This document shows positions 18,700 to 28,982 of a stretch of DNA of 64,000 nt, one piece after another. The stretch is from Candidatus Eisenbergiella merdavium (lineage in GTDB: Bacteria > Bacillota > Clostridia > Lachnospirales > Lachnospiraceae), in NCBI GenBank assembly GCA_019119595.1, contig DWWS01000074.1, forward strand, positions 1 through 64,000. The letters run 5' to 3'. Numbering within the stretch: the stretch's first letter is position 1; each line of letters opens with the position of its first letter. A program made the position numbers and the translations under genes. Under the pieces are notes generated by a model, which worked only from the letters and a program-made list of their open reading frames with translations, did not search any database and had not been told where the DNA came from.

Positions 18700-20412
18700 A
18701 TGGGAGCCGGAAAAAAGAAGAAAAAGGAACAGGGCGGCGAAAATGCCGTCGTACAGAAGATGCCTGCCGGACAGAAAAAACGGCATGGAAAAAGGGCGCC
18801 GTTGTTTGCGGCCGGAGGAATCGTTGTCCTGCTTACGGGCGGAGCAATCGGCTATTATCTGGTGCAGAACGGGGAACAGGAGGTGAGCTACCGGGAGGAT
18901 GCGGTGCAGTACGGAGAGCTGACTGTGGGACTGCAGGAAAACGGAAGCGTAGAGGTGGGAACCACAGAGCAGCTTTTTGAGCTGGATATGAGCGCCTATA
19001 CGGAAAGCGGCGACGGAGGCTTTTCCTGGGAGCAGGGCGGGGCAAATGGAAATATCTTTCAGGGAATGACAGCAGGAAGCTCCGTTTCATCCTCCTCCAG
19101 AAGCCTGGTCGTGGAGGAGGTGCTGATCACAGAAGGACAGGAGGTGTCCGAGGGCGATCCGCTCTATCTCATTTCCCAGGACAGCATCGATGAAATCAGA
19201 GAGGAGCTGACCTCGGACATGGCCGACGCCCAGGTGACGCTGGAGCAGACGCAGACCCAGCTTGCCATGACCCGCCTGGAAGCGCAGCAGAAATATGAAA
19301 CGGACACTGCCTACGGCGATGTTCTGGCCCAGGCGGAATATGACAACACGATCCGGCAGCTCCAGGAGGCCATTACGGATATCGAGGAACAGCTCCAGGA
19401 GGCGAACGGGGAGCTGCTTGAGCAAAATGAGCGGCTTGCGGAGTATCAGGCGGACCTGGCTGTGGAGCAGGAGATTTTGAAAAATGCGGAATACGTGGTG
19501 GAAACGACGGATATGATTTCCGACGCCTATGGCTGGATCACGGCGGAAAACGCGAGAGAGGACGCGGTGTCCGTGATCGAAACGCTGGAGGATGAGATCG
19601 AAGCCGCCGCGGAGACCATAGAGGAGACCAATGCGGAGATTGAGGATCTGACGGCGGGGCTTACCGGAGCTCAGAAGGATCTGGAGCAGGGGCAGATCGA
19701 CGCCAAGGCCCAGCTTTCCCTTCGGACGCTCAGCTATGAAAACGCTTCGGAGCGCTATGACGTAAGCGTGGGGATGGGCGAATTTGAAGCCCAGGTCGCC
19801 CGGGAGGATTATGACGACGCCGTTGCAAAGCTGGATGAATTCGACGCTGTCCTTGGCGGGCGGACCCTGAATTCGGATTATAACGGAGTCATCACGGAGA
19901 TATCCCTGGCCGAGGGCGATACGGTGGATACGGGAAGCACGCTGGCAGTTTTGAGCGATTATGACGAGGTTACGGTAACCGTTTCCCTGGAGGAGACGGA
20001 TCTGGAAAACATCAGCGAGGGCGACCGGGTGAACGTCAGCATCGACGCCTGGCCGGATGAAGAATTTTCCGGTACGGTGGAGGAGATCGGGGACGCGGCC
20101 TATGACAGCTCCACAGGAACCACCTATTCGGATGTGACCGTAAAGCTGTCCGGAGATACCGCGAAGCTGTACGACGGAATGACGGCGGAGCTGACCTTTG
20201 TGACGAAGGAGACGAAAAACGTCACCTACGTTTCCAACCGCGCCGTGTACCGGGAAAACGGGAAGTCCTATGTGCGCATGCGGGATGAAAACGGAGCCGT
20301 GATAAGCGTTGAGGTGGTAACCGGATTTTCAGACGGAAGCTATGTTGAGATCATCGAAGGGCTTTCGGAGGGCGATACGGTGCTGATCGAAAGCGGGGTG
20401 AGCGGTTCATGA
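18700..20412 (+). CDS. HlyD/MacA-like adaptor protein 3
   Basis: Third tandem paralogue; YNGVITEISLAEGDTVDTGSTLAVLSD lipoyl-like half; TVLIESGVSGS C-terminus. Confidence 0.8.
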   Translation: MGAGKKKKKEQGGENAVVQKMPAGQKKRHGKRAPLFAAGGIVVLLTGGAIGYYLVQNGEQEVSYREDAVQYGELTVGLQENGSVEVGTTEQLFELDMSAYTESGDGGFSWEQGGANGNIFQGMTAGSSVSSSSRSLVVEEVLITEGQEVSEGDPLYLISQDSIDEIREELTSDMADAQVTLEQTQTQLAMTRLEAQQKYETDTAYGDVLAQAEYDNTIRQLQEAITDIEEQLQEANGELLEQNERLAEYQADLAVEQEILKNAEYVVETTDMISDAYGWITAENAREDAVSVIETLEDEIEAAAETIEETNAEIEDLTAGLTGAQKDLEQGQIDAKAQLSLRTLSYENASERYDVSVGMGEFEAQVAREDYDDAVAKLDEFDAVLGGRTLNSDYNGVITEISLAEGDTVDTGSTLAVLSDYDEVTVTVSLEETDLENISEGDRVNVSIDAWPDEEFSGTVEEIGDAAYDSSTGTTYSDVTVKLSGDTAKLYDGMTAELTFVTKETKNVTYVSNRAVYRENGKSYVRMRDENGAVISVEVVTGFSDGSYVEIIEGLSEGDTVLIESGVSGS

Positions 20413-21761
20413 GGCTGACAGAAATTTTCAGGCTTGTGTGGCTGAATCTGGCCTCCAACAAATTTAAGGTCATTCTCACCTCCACGGGAATCATTGTGGG
20501 CGCGGCGACGATCATGCTGGTCATCGCCATCGGGACAGGCGGAAGGGAAGAGGTGGCCGAGCAGTTTAAAAACCTGAACGCCGGAGCCATAGATATTACC
20601 TATGAGTACCAGGGAAATGACTTCGGGGGCCGGGGCGGCATGTCAGGCGGAGGCATGCCCGGCGGAGGAGGCGGAATGCCCGGAGGAGGGATGTCCGGAG
20701 GCGGCGGGATGCCGGATTTCGGCGGCGGGATGTTTGGAGGAATGTTCGGCGGTATGTTCGGAGGCGGCCGGGATGAGGTCAACACAGAACGGATCACCCT
20801 TTCCACCGATGATCTGGAGGACATTCTCGCCTTTGTGCCGGGGCTGGAGGACGGCTGCCTGAGCTTTACCACCACCACCGCCGTTGACGGCGGCGAGCTG
20901 GATGAAAGCGCCTCTTATACGATCGCGGGCGTGCAGAGCGCCTATGCGTCCATCAGCAACCTGGAGCTTGCCCTGGGAGAATTTCTGAGCGGGGACGACG
21001 ATACCTACAAGGAAAAGGTCTGCGTTCTGGGCTACAGTGCGGCAAGAGAGATCTTCGGAAGCGTATACGACGCCTACAATGAAACCGTCTATATCGATAA
21101 CCGGCCCTATCAGGTCGTCGGGATACTCAACCAGATGGGCACGGTTTCCTCCGGGATCAGCCCGGATTCCGCCATTTTCATCCCCTATCAGACGGGGCTG
21201 AAATATTTGGCGGGAAGCAACGTCAGCCCCACTCTGACCGTGATCGCGGAGGATGTCAATAACGTGGAAAACGTGATCGCGAATGTGGAGACCGTTCTTG
21301 CGGAAAGCTATCCCAACGCGGAATTCACCATTTCGGACGCGGGAAGCAGGATGGAGGCGGCTTCCGCCTCCAACAACACCCTGACCATGCTGCTGGTCTG
21401 CATGGCGGTGATCGTTTTCATTGTGGGCGGCCTTGGCATCATGAACGTGCTGTTCGTATCCGTGAAGGAACGCACCAATGAGATCGGCATCCTCAAGGCG
21501 ATTGGCTGCTCCAAAAGAGATATTCTCGTGGAATTTCTTCTTGAAGCGAGCTGTACCAGCCTGATCGGAGCGATCCTGGGCGTCATGCTCGCCCTGGGGC
21601 TGACCCCCGCTCTGGAATACTTCGGCGTCACTGTGTCCCTCTCCGTTTCCGGCGGCGTGCTGTCCTTGCTGTTCGGCGTACTGACCGGGACCGTTTTCGG
21701 ATTCTATCCGGCGTACCAGGCATCGAACCTGATCCCGGTGGAGGCCCTGAACCACGAATAA
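20409..21761 (+). CDS. MacB/FtsX-type ABC transporter permease with Gly/Met-rich insert
   Basis: STGIIVGAATIMLVIAIGTGG; C-terminal FtsX domain GGLGIMNVLFVSVKERTNEIGILKAIG; insert GGMSGGGMPGGGGGMPGGGMSGGGGMPDFGGGMFGGMFGGMFGGG. Confidence 0.9.
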   Translation: MRLTEIFRLVWLNLASNKFKVILTSTGIIVGAATIMLVIAIGTGGREEVAEQFKNLNAGAIDITYEYQGNDFGGRGGMSGGGMPGGGGGMPGGGMSGGGGMPDFGGGMFGGMFGGMFGGGRDEVNTERITLSTDDLEDILAFVPGLEDGCLSFTTTTAVDGGELDESASYTIAGVQSAYASISNLELALGEFLSGDDDTYKEKVCVLGYSAAREIFGSVYDAYNETVYIDNRPYQVVGILNQMGTVSSGISPDSAIFIPYQTGLKYLAGSNVSPTLTVIAEDVNNVENVIANVETVLAESYPNAEFTISDAGSRMEAASASNNTLTMLLVCMAVIVFIVGGLGIMNVLFVSVKERTNEIGILKAIGCSKRDILVEFLLEASCTSLIGAILGVMLALGLTPALEYFGVTVSLSVSGGVLSLLFGVLTGTVFGFYPAYQASNLIPVEALNHE

Positions 21762-21796
21762 TGAATGAGCCATAGATCAAAGAAAGGAAAGCGAAG

Positions 21797-22447
21797 ATGG
21801 AAAACAACAGCGCCTATACATCCCGTGAGCTCCTTTTGTTGAAGAAAAAAAGAAGGCGGAAAAAGAGACTGCTGATCCTTCTGGCCGTGCTGCTCTGCCT
21901 TCTCGCTGCGGGAGGAGGCGGTTTCTTTCTCTGGCAGCGCTCCCGCAGCGCCTCTCAGGAGACGGTGCAGATCCTGGCCGGAGAAAATGAGGAGATTGTT
22001 TATGCCCGGATCGATTCCATCGTGGGAAATGAGATTGAAACCACCATTCTGACGGAAAATGCGCCTGAGGGAGCTGCGGACGGGACGGATGCCGGGATGC
22101 CGGACGGAGCCGTCACGCCGACTGAATCCGTCGTATCTGGCGAGACCATCATGCGGCAGGGCCCGTCCGGCATGGGTCAGAACAGCTCCGTCCCACAGAA
22201 TATGACGCAGAACGCCGCCCTTCAGCGGCCTTCTGCAGGAATGGGACAGGATATGGGAGAGCGTTCCGGCCGCGCCTCCTACAGTGAAACGGGCGAGACA
22301 AAGGCCTGGCAGATTCCGGTGGGAACGGATGTGATCACCACGCTTGGCGTTACCACCACCTTTTCCCGGCTGTCGGCAGGAGACGTGATTGCGGTTCTCA
22401 CCGAGGCGGGCACGGATAATATCTTAAAAATCTGGATCGTACAGTGA
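21797..22447 (+). CDS. Single-TM protein with Met/Gln-rich linker in the efflux operon
   Basis: N-terminal KKKRRRKKR-TM; linker MRQGPSGMGQNSSVPQNMTQNAALQRPSAGMGQDMG; short C-terminal domain. Confidence 0.65.
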   Translation: MENNSAYTSRELLLLKKKRRRKKRLLILLAVLLCLLAAGGGGFFLWQRSRSASQETVQILAGENEEIVYARIDSIVGNEIETTILTENAPEGAADGTDAGMPDGAVTPTESVVSGETIMRQGPSGMGQNSSVPQNMTQNAALQRPSAGMGQDMGERSGRASYSETGETKAWQIPVGTDVITTLGVTTTFSRLSAGDVIAVLTEAGTDNILKIWIVQ

Positions 22448-22494
22448 TCACAGCGCAGGAGGCAAATTTATGTCGCTTCGGAATGGAGGAAAAA

Positions 22495-23181
22495 ATGGAA
22501 AACGATCGGGAGCTTATCATAGACATGACCGATATCAATAAGGGATATATGCTGGGAAGCGAAAAGGTTCCGGTCCTGAAGGATGTGTGTTTTCAGGTGC
22601 GTAAGGGAGAATTCGTCGCCATTCTCGGGCCCTCCGGTTCTGGAAAGACCACGCTGATGAATATCATCGGCTGCATGGATCTTGCGGACGACGGGGCGTA
22701 TTATCTGGACGGGAATCCGATCCATGAGATGGAGGAAAAGGAGCTGAACGATGTGAGGAACCGGGAGATTGGCTTCATTTTTCAGAACTATCAGCTCATT
22801 CCCACCTACAATATTCTCCAGAACATCATCATGCCTCTCGTGGTGCGCGGCATGAGCTCAAAGGAGGCCGAGGAGCGCTGTATGGATACCATAAGGCTTC
22901 TGGGCATCGATCACCGGCTTATGCATAAGCCGGCTGAGCTGTCCGGCGGGCAGAAGCAGAGAGCGTCCATCGCAAGGGCGCTGGTGGGAAATCCCGCCCT
23001 CCTTCTTGCGGATGAGCCCACCGGCGCGCTGGACAGCAGCAGCGGGAGAGAGGTTCTGAAGCTGTTTGAAAAGCTGAACGATATGGGAAACACCATTGTG
23101 ATGATCACGCACGACCTGAACGTGGCGAAGGCGGCGGGCAGGATCGTGCACATTATCGACGGAAGGCTCAGCGAGGACTGA
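22495..23181 (+). CDS. MacB/LolD-type ABC transporter ATP-binding protein
   Basis: LGPSGSGKTTLMNIIG, ELSGGQKQRASIARAL, LLADEPTGALD; alternative start 22483. Confidence 0.93.
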   Translation: MENDRELIIDMTDINKGYMLGSEKVPVLKDVCFQVRKGEFVAILGPSGSGKTTLMNIIGCMDLADDGAYYLDGNPIHEMEEKELNDVRNREIGFIFQNYQLIPTYNILQNIIMPLVVRGMSSKEAEERCMDTIRLLGIDHRLMHKPAELSGGQKQRASIARALVGNPALLLADEPTGALDSSSGREVLKLFEKLNDMGNTIVMITHDLNVAKAAGRIVHIIDGRLSED

Positions 23182-23187
23182 AAAGCG

Positions 23188-23244
23188 CGGGCAGGAAAAG
23201 AAGCTCCCGGCCGCCCGGCGGCTGAGAGCTTCTTTTCCTGCCCG
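23188..23244. terminator. Bidirectional terminator between convergent genes, 19-bp perfect stem
   Basis: CGGGCAGGAAAAGAAGCTC (23188-23206) is the exact reverse complement of 23226-23244. Confidence 0.85.
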
Positions 23245-23274
23245 GATTTTGCACCGCCCCGTAAGGGGCGCGCG

Positions 23275-24339
23275 TCAGCTCGACTTTACTTCCTTCCAGA
23301 GCTCATTGTACAGCTCGTCGGCTTCCTCGCCCAGGTAGCTGAAGGTCTCCAGATCGTCATACTGGCCCAGATCGGGGAAGGCGATCTCGGAGTTGCGGAT
23401 ATCCTCGTCCTCGATCAGCTCCCTCGCCGCATCATTGGGCGTGGAGTAGGTGATGTATTCAAAATTCATCAGCGCGATGTCAGGACGGCACATGAAATCG
23501 ATGAATTTCATGGCGTTTTCCGGATTGGGTGCGTTTTTGGGAACCACCCAGGAATCGATCCAGACGTTGGTTCCCTCCTTGGGGATCACGTATTCCAGAT
23601 CCGGATTTTCCCGCTGGGTATAGATCGCTTCGCCGGAATAGATGACGCCGAGAGCGGCTTCGCCGCCGATCATCTTGTCACGCACCTGGTCGATCACGTA
23701 AGCCTGTACCAGAGGCTTCTGCTCGATGAGAAGATCCCTTGCGGCGGCAAGCTCGGCTTCATCGGTGGAGTTCATGGAATTGCCGTTTAACTTCAGAGCC
23801 ACCATGAAGGCGTCGCGCACGGAATCCTGCATCAGGATGCTGTCCTCATACTTTTCATCCCAGAGGATGGACCAGCTTTCCACGGGCTCGTCCACCATGG
23901 AGGTGTTATAGAGGATACCCACGGTTCCCCAGCAGTAGGGGACGGAATAGCTGTTCTCCGGGTCAAAGCCCCTGGACTGCTCCCAGTACTGATCGCCGAT
24001 GTTGGCCGTGTTTGGCATGCTGTCAAAATCCAGCTCCATCAGCAGGTCATTGTCGATCATTTTCCGGATCATGTAGTCGGAGGGGCAGACCACATCGTAT
24101 TCGGAGGCTCCGGCCTCCACCTTGGGATACATGATCTCATTGGTCTCAAATTCATCGTAAACCACCCGGATGCCCGTTTCCTCCTCGAACATCTCAAGCA
24201 CCTCGGGATCCACATATTCTCCCCAGTTGTAGACCACCACCTCTCCGGCAGAGCCGGCGGAGGAGGAAGAGCCGCAGCCGCACAGGGAAAATGCGCCGAC
24301 AGCGGCGAGCAGGGTAAGGAAAAGCTTTTTTTTCATCAT
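23275..24339 (-). CDS. potD: Spermidine/putrescine ABC transporter substrate-binding lipoprotein
   Basis: Lipobox LCGCG; VVYNWGEYVDPEVLEMFEEETGIRVVYDEFETNE; IDFMCRPDIALMNFEYITYSTPN. Confidence 0.93.
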   Translation of the reverse strand: MMKKKLFLTLLAAVGAFSLCGCGSSSSAGSAGEVVVYNWGEYVDPEVLEMFEEETGIRVVYDEFETNEIMYPKVEAGASEYDVVCPSDYMIRKMIDNDLLMELDFDSMPNTANIGDQYWEQSRGFDPENSYSVPYCWGTVGILYNTSMVDEPVESWSILWDEKYEDSILMQDSVRDAFMVALKLNGNSMNSTDEAELAAARDLLIEQKPLVQAYVIDQVRDKMIGGEAALGVIYSGEAIYTQRENPDLEYVIPKEGTNVWIDSWVVPKNAPNPENAMKFIDFMCRPDIALMNFEYITYSTPNDAARELIEDEDIRNSEIAFPDLGQYDDLETFSYLGEEADELYNELWKEVKSS

Positions 24340-25139
24340 GACACAATCTCCTTCTCATGTTTGTTTTTTCTGCCTGAGATGGCAGGCCCTCTGTTGACCA
24401 GTACGAGCAGGATCAGCACGGTTGCAAAGATCAGGGTGGAAAGAGCGTACATTTCCGGCTTGATCCCTTTTTTTACCTCTGTATAAATCTTGGTGGACAG
24501 GGTGTCCACGCCTGGCCCCTTGGTAAAATGGGTGATGATGAAATCATCCAGCGACATGGTGAACGCCATGAGAAAGCCGGAAAGGATGCCCGGCAGAAGC
24601 TCGGGAAAAACCACCCGGAAAAAGGCGTTCGGCCGGCTGGCACCCAGATCCAGAGCCGCCTCATACACGTTCGGATCAAGCTGCTTCATGCGCGGCATGA
24701 TGCTGAGGATCACATAGGGAATGTTGAATGTGATATGGCTCAGCAGGACGGTGCCGAAGCCAAAGCGCATTCCCAGACTGAGAAAAAGCAGCATCAGGGA
24801 AATTCCGGTGACGATCTCCGCGTTCAGCATGGGGATGTTGGCGATGCCCATCATGACGGCCCGCCCCCCTTTCTTCATCCCGTTCATAGCCACACAGGCG
24901 ATCAGGCCGATGACGGTGGCGGCGAGGGAGGAGATCAGGGCGATGGCGAGCGTGTTGGAAAGGGCCTCCATGATATCCCGGTTTTGAAAAAGCTGTATAT
25001 ACCAGTTCAGCGTAAAGCCTCCCCATTTCGCCCTGGTGCGGCTTGCGTTGAAGGAAAGCACCATCAGGGTGAGGATGGGGGCGTAGAGAAAAAGAAAGAT
25101 CAGAAAAATATAAATTTTGTGCAATACCGTTTTTTTCAT
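24336..25139 (-). CDS. potC: Spermidine/putrescine ABC transporter permease
   Basis: PotC-type permease with EAALDLGASRPNAFFRVVFPELLPG. Confidence 0.92.
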   Translation of the reverse strand: MKKTVLHKIYIFLIFLFLYAPILTLMVLSFNASRTRAKWGGFTLNWYIQLFQNRDIMEALSNTLAIALISSLAATVIGLIACVAMNGMKKGGRAVMMGIANIPMLNAEIVTGISLMLLFLSLGMRFGFGTVLLSHITFNIPYVILSIMPRMKQLDPNVYEAALDLGASRPNAFFRVVFPELLPGILSGFLMAFTMSLDDFIITHFTKGPGVDTLSTKIYTEVKKGIKPEMYALSTLIFATVLILLVLVNRGPAISGRKNKHEKEIVS

Positions 25140-25966
25140 ATCGTCTGTCCTTCTCCTTCCCGGTCGAGAACGCTGGTCGCGACCATATTCAGGATGATGA
25201 AGAGCATCAGCACGATGGAAAGCCCGCTTCCCAGATGCCAGTTGGAGGCCTGCGTGAATTCCTGCTCGATCACGTTTCCGATGAGCAGGATCTTGCTGCC
25301 GCCCAACAGGCTGCTGATGACGAAGGTGGTCAGCGCCGGAACGAAGACCATGGTAACGCCGCTGACCACGCCGGGGATGCTTAAGGGAAAGGTGACCCGA
25401 AGGAAGGTCTGCAGCCCGTTGGCCCCCAGATCCCTCGCCGCGTTCTGGACGTTGGGATCGATCCGGGTCAGCACGTTGTAAATGGGCAGCACCATGAAGG
25501 GCAGGAAATTGTAGACCATGCCGAGCACGATGGCCGCCGGAGTATTGATGATGTCAAGCTGCGGCAGATGCAGGAAGGAGAGGATGGAGTTGATGACCCC
25601 GGTTTTCTCCAGAAGCGTCTGCCAGGCAAGGGTGCGCAGCAGAAAATTCATCCACATGGGCAGGATGAAGATCAGCACGATCACGCTGTGCTGATTTCCC
25701 TCCCGTCCCGCAAGGATCATGGCGAGCGGATAGGCGAGCAGGAAGCAGATCAGCGTGCTTATGAGGGAGAGGCCGATGGAAAGCCAAAGCGCCTTGGCAT
25801 GCTCCGCCGTGGCAATCGCCAGCACGTTTTCCAGGGTGAAGGCCCCGCTTTTGTCGGTCAGGCCGTAATAAAACACCATGCACAGCGGGATGATGATGAA
25901 GGCGGCCGACCAGACCAGGTAGGGAGCGGAAAGGAGCGCTTCTCTGATTTTCTTTTTTTTATTCAT
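25136..25966 (-). CDS. potB: Spermidine/putrescine ABC transporter permease
   Basis: [28 protein letters not shown] motif; overlaps potC start. Confidence 0.92.
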   Translation of the reverse strand: MNKKKKIREALLSAPYLVWSAAFIIIPLCMVFYYGLTDKSGAFTLENVLAIATAEHAKALWLSIGLSLISTLICFLLAYPLAMILAGREGNQHSVIVLIFILPMWMNFLLRTLAWQTLLEKTGVINSILSFLHLPQLDIINTPAAIVLGMVYNFLPFMVLPIYNVLTRIDPNVQNAARDLGANGLQTFLRVTFPLSIPGVVSGVTMVFVPALTTFVISSLLGGSKILLIGNVIEQEFTQASNWHLGSGLSIVLMLFIILNMVATSVLDREGEGQTI

Positions 25967-27032
25967 CTGCGGTCACGGCCTCCTCGTCCTCGGATTCCGG
26001 CTTGTGCATGATCTGGATGTTGAAGGGATCCACCCGGATGCTCACCGGCGTGCCCACCGGAAACATTCCGGTGGAATGAACCAGCCATTCAAAGCCGTTT
26101 GCCGTTACCTCCATTTCATAATGGACGCCCTTGAAGATCAGGTGAGTCACAATCCCGTCCAGAGAGCCCTTTCCCGGCTCGTCCAGGATCACGTCCTCCG
26201 GCCGGATGACGGCGTCCACGGGCCGGTTCGCGCCGAAGCCCTCGTCCACGCAGGCGAAGTTCACGCCAAGGATGGATACCAGCCGGTCGCGCACCATCAC
26301 GGCGTCAAAAATGTTGCTGTCCCCGATGAAGTCCGCAACAAAGGCGTTTTCCGGCTCATTGTAAATGCTCTCCGGCGTGCCGATCTGCTGGATATAGCCC
26401 TGGTTCATGACCACGATGGTGTCCGACATGGTCAGCGCCTCCTCCTGGTCATGGGTCACGTAGATGAAGGTGATGCCAAGCTCGTTTTTCAGCCGGATCA
26501 GCTCATACTGCATGTCCTGGCGCAGCTTTAAGTCCAGCGCGCCCAGCGGCTCGTCCAGAAGAAGCACCCGCGGCTCGTTGACGATGGCGCGGGCGATGGC
26601 GACCCGCTGCTGCTGGCCGCCGCTTAAGGAATCCGGCATGCGCTTTTCATAGCCGTCCAGATTCACCAGCTTCAGCGCGTATTTCACCCGGTCGTCGATG
26701 TAGGATCTGCTTTTTCCCTTTATTTTCAGGCCGAAGGCAATGTTTTCTGCGATGCTCATGTGCGTGAACAGGGCGTATTTCTGGAATACCGTATTGAGCT
26801 GCCGCTTGTTCGGGGGAAGGGAGGTGATGTCCTTTCCGTCAAAAAACACCTGCCCCTCGTCCGGCGTCTCGAAGCCGCCGATGATGCGCAGCGTGGTGGT
26901 CTTGCCGCAACCGCTGGGCCCGAGCAGCGTCAGGAATTCGTTTTCCCTGATATACAGGCTCATGTCGTCCAGAACCTTCGCGGAGCCGTAGGATTTGGAA
27001 ATGTGTTTCAGATCGATCAGTCTGTTGCTCAT
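25959..27032 (-). CDS. potA: Spermidine/putrescine ABC transporter ATP-binding protein
   Basis: [58 protein letters not shown]-terminal TOBE domain. Confidence 0.94.
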   Translation of the reverse strand: MSNRLIDLKHISKSYGSAKVLDDMSLYIRENEFLTLLGPSGCGKTTTLRIIGGFETPDEGQVFFDGKDITSLPPNKRQLNTVFQKYALFTHMSIAENIAFGLKIKGKSRSYIDDRVKYALKLVNLDGYEKRMPDSLSGGQQQRVAIARAIVNEPRVLLLDEPLGALDLKLRQDMQYELIRLKNELGITFIYVTHDQEEALTMSDTIVVMNQGYIQQIGTPESIYNEPENAFVADFIGDSNIFDAVMVRDRLVSILGVNFACVDEGFGANRPVDAVIRPEDVILDEPGKGSLDGIVTHLIFKGVHYEMEVTANGFEWLVHSTGMFPVGTPVSIRVDPFNIQIMHKPESEDEEAVTADE

Positions 27033-27063
27033 ATGTACCTCCCATGCCGAAGCGGTTCGGCGC

Positions 27064-27630
27064 TCAGAAGCTGGGCGGGCTGCTGACCCAGATCAGGACG
27101 GCGCCCGTCTTTTCTCCTGCCGTGATATAGTGCGTGGAATTTGGGGTGAAGTAAAAGGATTCCCCCTTTTTGGCCCTTATGCTGCGCTTCCCGATGTGGA
27201 TGGTGACGCTGCCGGAAAGGACGTAGCCGAATTCCTCCCCCTCGTGGGGATTGTCCGGATAGGTGGAGCCGCCCGGCGCCAGCGTGAGGCGGATGGGCTC
27301 CATGATGTTTTTCTGCGCGTTCGGAATGATCCATTCCGTTTTGTTGCCGCACTCCTCGTCCGTCTTTTCAAAATAGTCGGACGGAGAGAAGACGATCTGT
27401 TCTTCCCCTCTTTTGGCAAAAAACTCGGTCAGATCCGTGCCGAGTACCTGCAGAATGTCCACCAGAGTGGCGATGGAGGGGGAGGTGAGATCCCTCTCAA
27501 GCTGGGAGATGAAGCCCTTGGACAGCTCGGTGCGGTCCGCCAGCTCCTCCTGCGTCAGCCCCTTCTGTACGCGCAGCTCCTTTATTTTGTAGCCGATTTT
27601 CATAAAGATTACCCTTCCGGAGCGCAGCAA
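27064..27630 (-). CDS. XRE-cupin transcriptional regulator (PuuR-like)
   Basis: [35 protein letters not shown] plus C-terminal cupin; first gene of the pot operon. Confidence 0.88.
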   Translation of the reverse strand: MLRSGRVIFMKIGYKIKELRVQKGLTQEELADRTELSKGFISQLERDLTSPSIATLVDILQVLGTDLTEFFAKRGEEQIVFSPSDYFEKTDEECGNKTEWIIPNAQKNIMEPIRLTLAPGGSTYPDNPHEGEEFGYVLSGSVTIHIGKRSIRAKKGESFYFTPNSTHYITAGEKTGAVLIWVSSPPSF

Positions 27631-27716
27631 AGCCTTTTTCTGCCGCGATCAGGGCATGCCGTCAAAGCTGCCTGCGGCGTTCCGGTTCTCCTGAATGCAG
27701 AAATAATAAACTCAAA

Positions 27717-27774
27717 GTTTACTGTTACTAAACAAAAGCAATTTCCATTATACGGAATATCATCAGAATGTCAA
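27717..27774 (-). promoter_or_regulatory. Promoter of the regulator-pot operon (minus-strand TTGACA 27774-27769, N16, TATAAT 27752-27747) with inverted repeat GTTTA-N7-TAAAC (27717-27733)
   Basis: Exact consensus hexamers on the minus strand; repeat just downstream of the predicted start. Confidence 0.65.
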
Positions 27775-27910
27775 TCCGGTATTTTGTAAAATTTTTGAGG
27801 GGTAAATTTACAGGGAAAATGATTAACAAAACGGCGTGCTTATGGTAAGATAAAACAAACGCGAAAAGACGGCTGCGCACGGCGGCCAAAGCTGGACGGA
27901 GGGAAAGAAG

Positions 27911-28972
27911 ATGGGACAGGAAAAATATGTGGCCTATGTTTCCACCTACACGATAGGGGATCAGAGGGAATACGGCATTACGGTATTTGATGTGGATATG
28001 GAGAAGGGAAGGTTTCTGGAAAAGGAGAGGATCAAGATCACCAATTCCTCCTACGTGACGATCTCCCATAATAAGAAATATCTGTATTCCATCACGGACT
28101 TCGGCGTGGAATCCTTCGCCATAGGAGCGGACGGAAGCCTTACGACCATTAATCTGGGGTCCATTAACGGCATGCGCGGCTGCTACGTTTCCACGGATTA
28201 TGAGGATAAATATCTGTTCGTGGCAGGCTACCACGATGGAAAGCTGACGGTGCTTCGCATCAATGAAAACGGAGGTGTGGGCGCGATCACGGAGGAGATC
28301 TATTTCAAGGGGCTCGGCATTGTGGCGGAGCGGAATTTCCGGCCGCATATCAGCTGCGCCAAGATGACGAGGGACAACCATTATCTGTGCGTGGCGGATC
28401 TGGGAATGGATCATACCAACGTGTACCGCCTGGATCATGTGACCGGAAAGCTCAGCCTGGTGGACGTGATCCGAAGCGACCTGGAGAGCGCTCCCAGACA
28501 TCTGAAGTTCAGCAGGGACGGAAAGTATCTTTATATCGTTCATGAGCTGAAAAACTGCATCGACGTATATACCTACAGGGAAGAGCGGAACAATCCGTTC
28601 TTTGAGAAGATCCAGTCCGTGGGCACGCTGAACGACTATCACGCGGGCGGCTCCACCGCAAGCGCCCTGAACCTGTCGGAGGATTTCAACTATCTGTGCA
28701 GCTCCAACGCGGGAGACAACAGCGCTGCGGTTTATCGTATCGACCGGAAAACAGGGCTTCTGACAAGGCTTTTGTGCCTGCCGGTGAGCGGAGAATATCC
28801 CAAGGATGTGGCCCTTTTCCCGGACAACCGGCATCTGGTGTCGCTGAATCAGGATTCCGGCACTCTGACCTTTTTCAGTGTGGATCTGGAAAAAGGCCTG
28901 CTGGTCATGAACGGCCCGGAGCTGAAGGTTGCCCAGCCCAACTGTGTGATATTCCATAAGATTACAGAATGA
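27911..28972 (+). CDS. Lactonase family beta-propeller protein (6-phosphogluconolactonase-like)
   Basis: Seven-bladed YbhE-like sequence: HPRHLKFSRDGKYLYIVHEL-like motif, EYPKDVALFPDNRHLVSLNQDSGTLTFFSVD. Confidence 0.85.
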   Translation: MGQEKYVAYVSTYTIGDQREYGITVFDVDMEKGRFLEKERIKITNSSYVTISHNKKYLYSITDFGVESFAIGADGSLTTINLGSINGMRGCYVSTDYEDKYLFVAGYHDGKLTVLRINENGGVGAITEEIYFKGLGIVAERNFRPHISCAKMTRDNHYLCVADLGMDHTNVYRLDHVTGKLSLVDVIRSDLESAPRHLKFSRDGKYLYIVHELKNCIDVYTYREERNNPFFEKIQSVGTLNDYHAGGSTASALNLSEDFNYLCSSNAGDNSAAVYRIDRKTGLLTRLLCLPVSGEYPKDVALFPDNRHLVSLNQDSGTLTFFSVDLEKGLLVMNGPELKVAQPNCVIFHKITE

Positions 28973-28982
28973 GGATCAGATT

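Noticed and set aside
20643-21773. 376-aa minus-strand ORF opposite the efflux permease
   Set aside because: Antisense shadow; no start context or motif.
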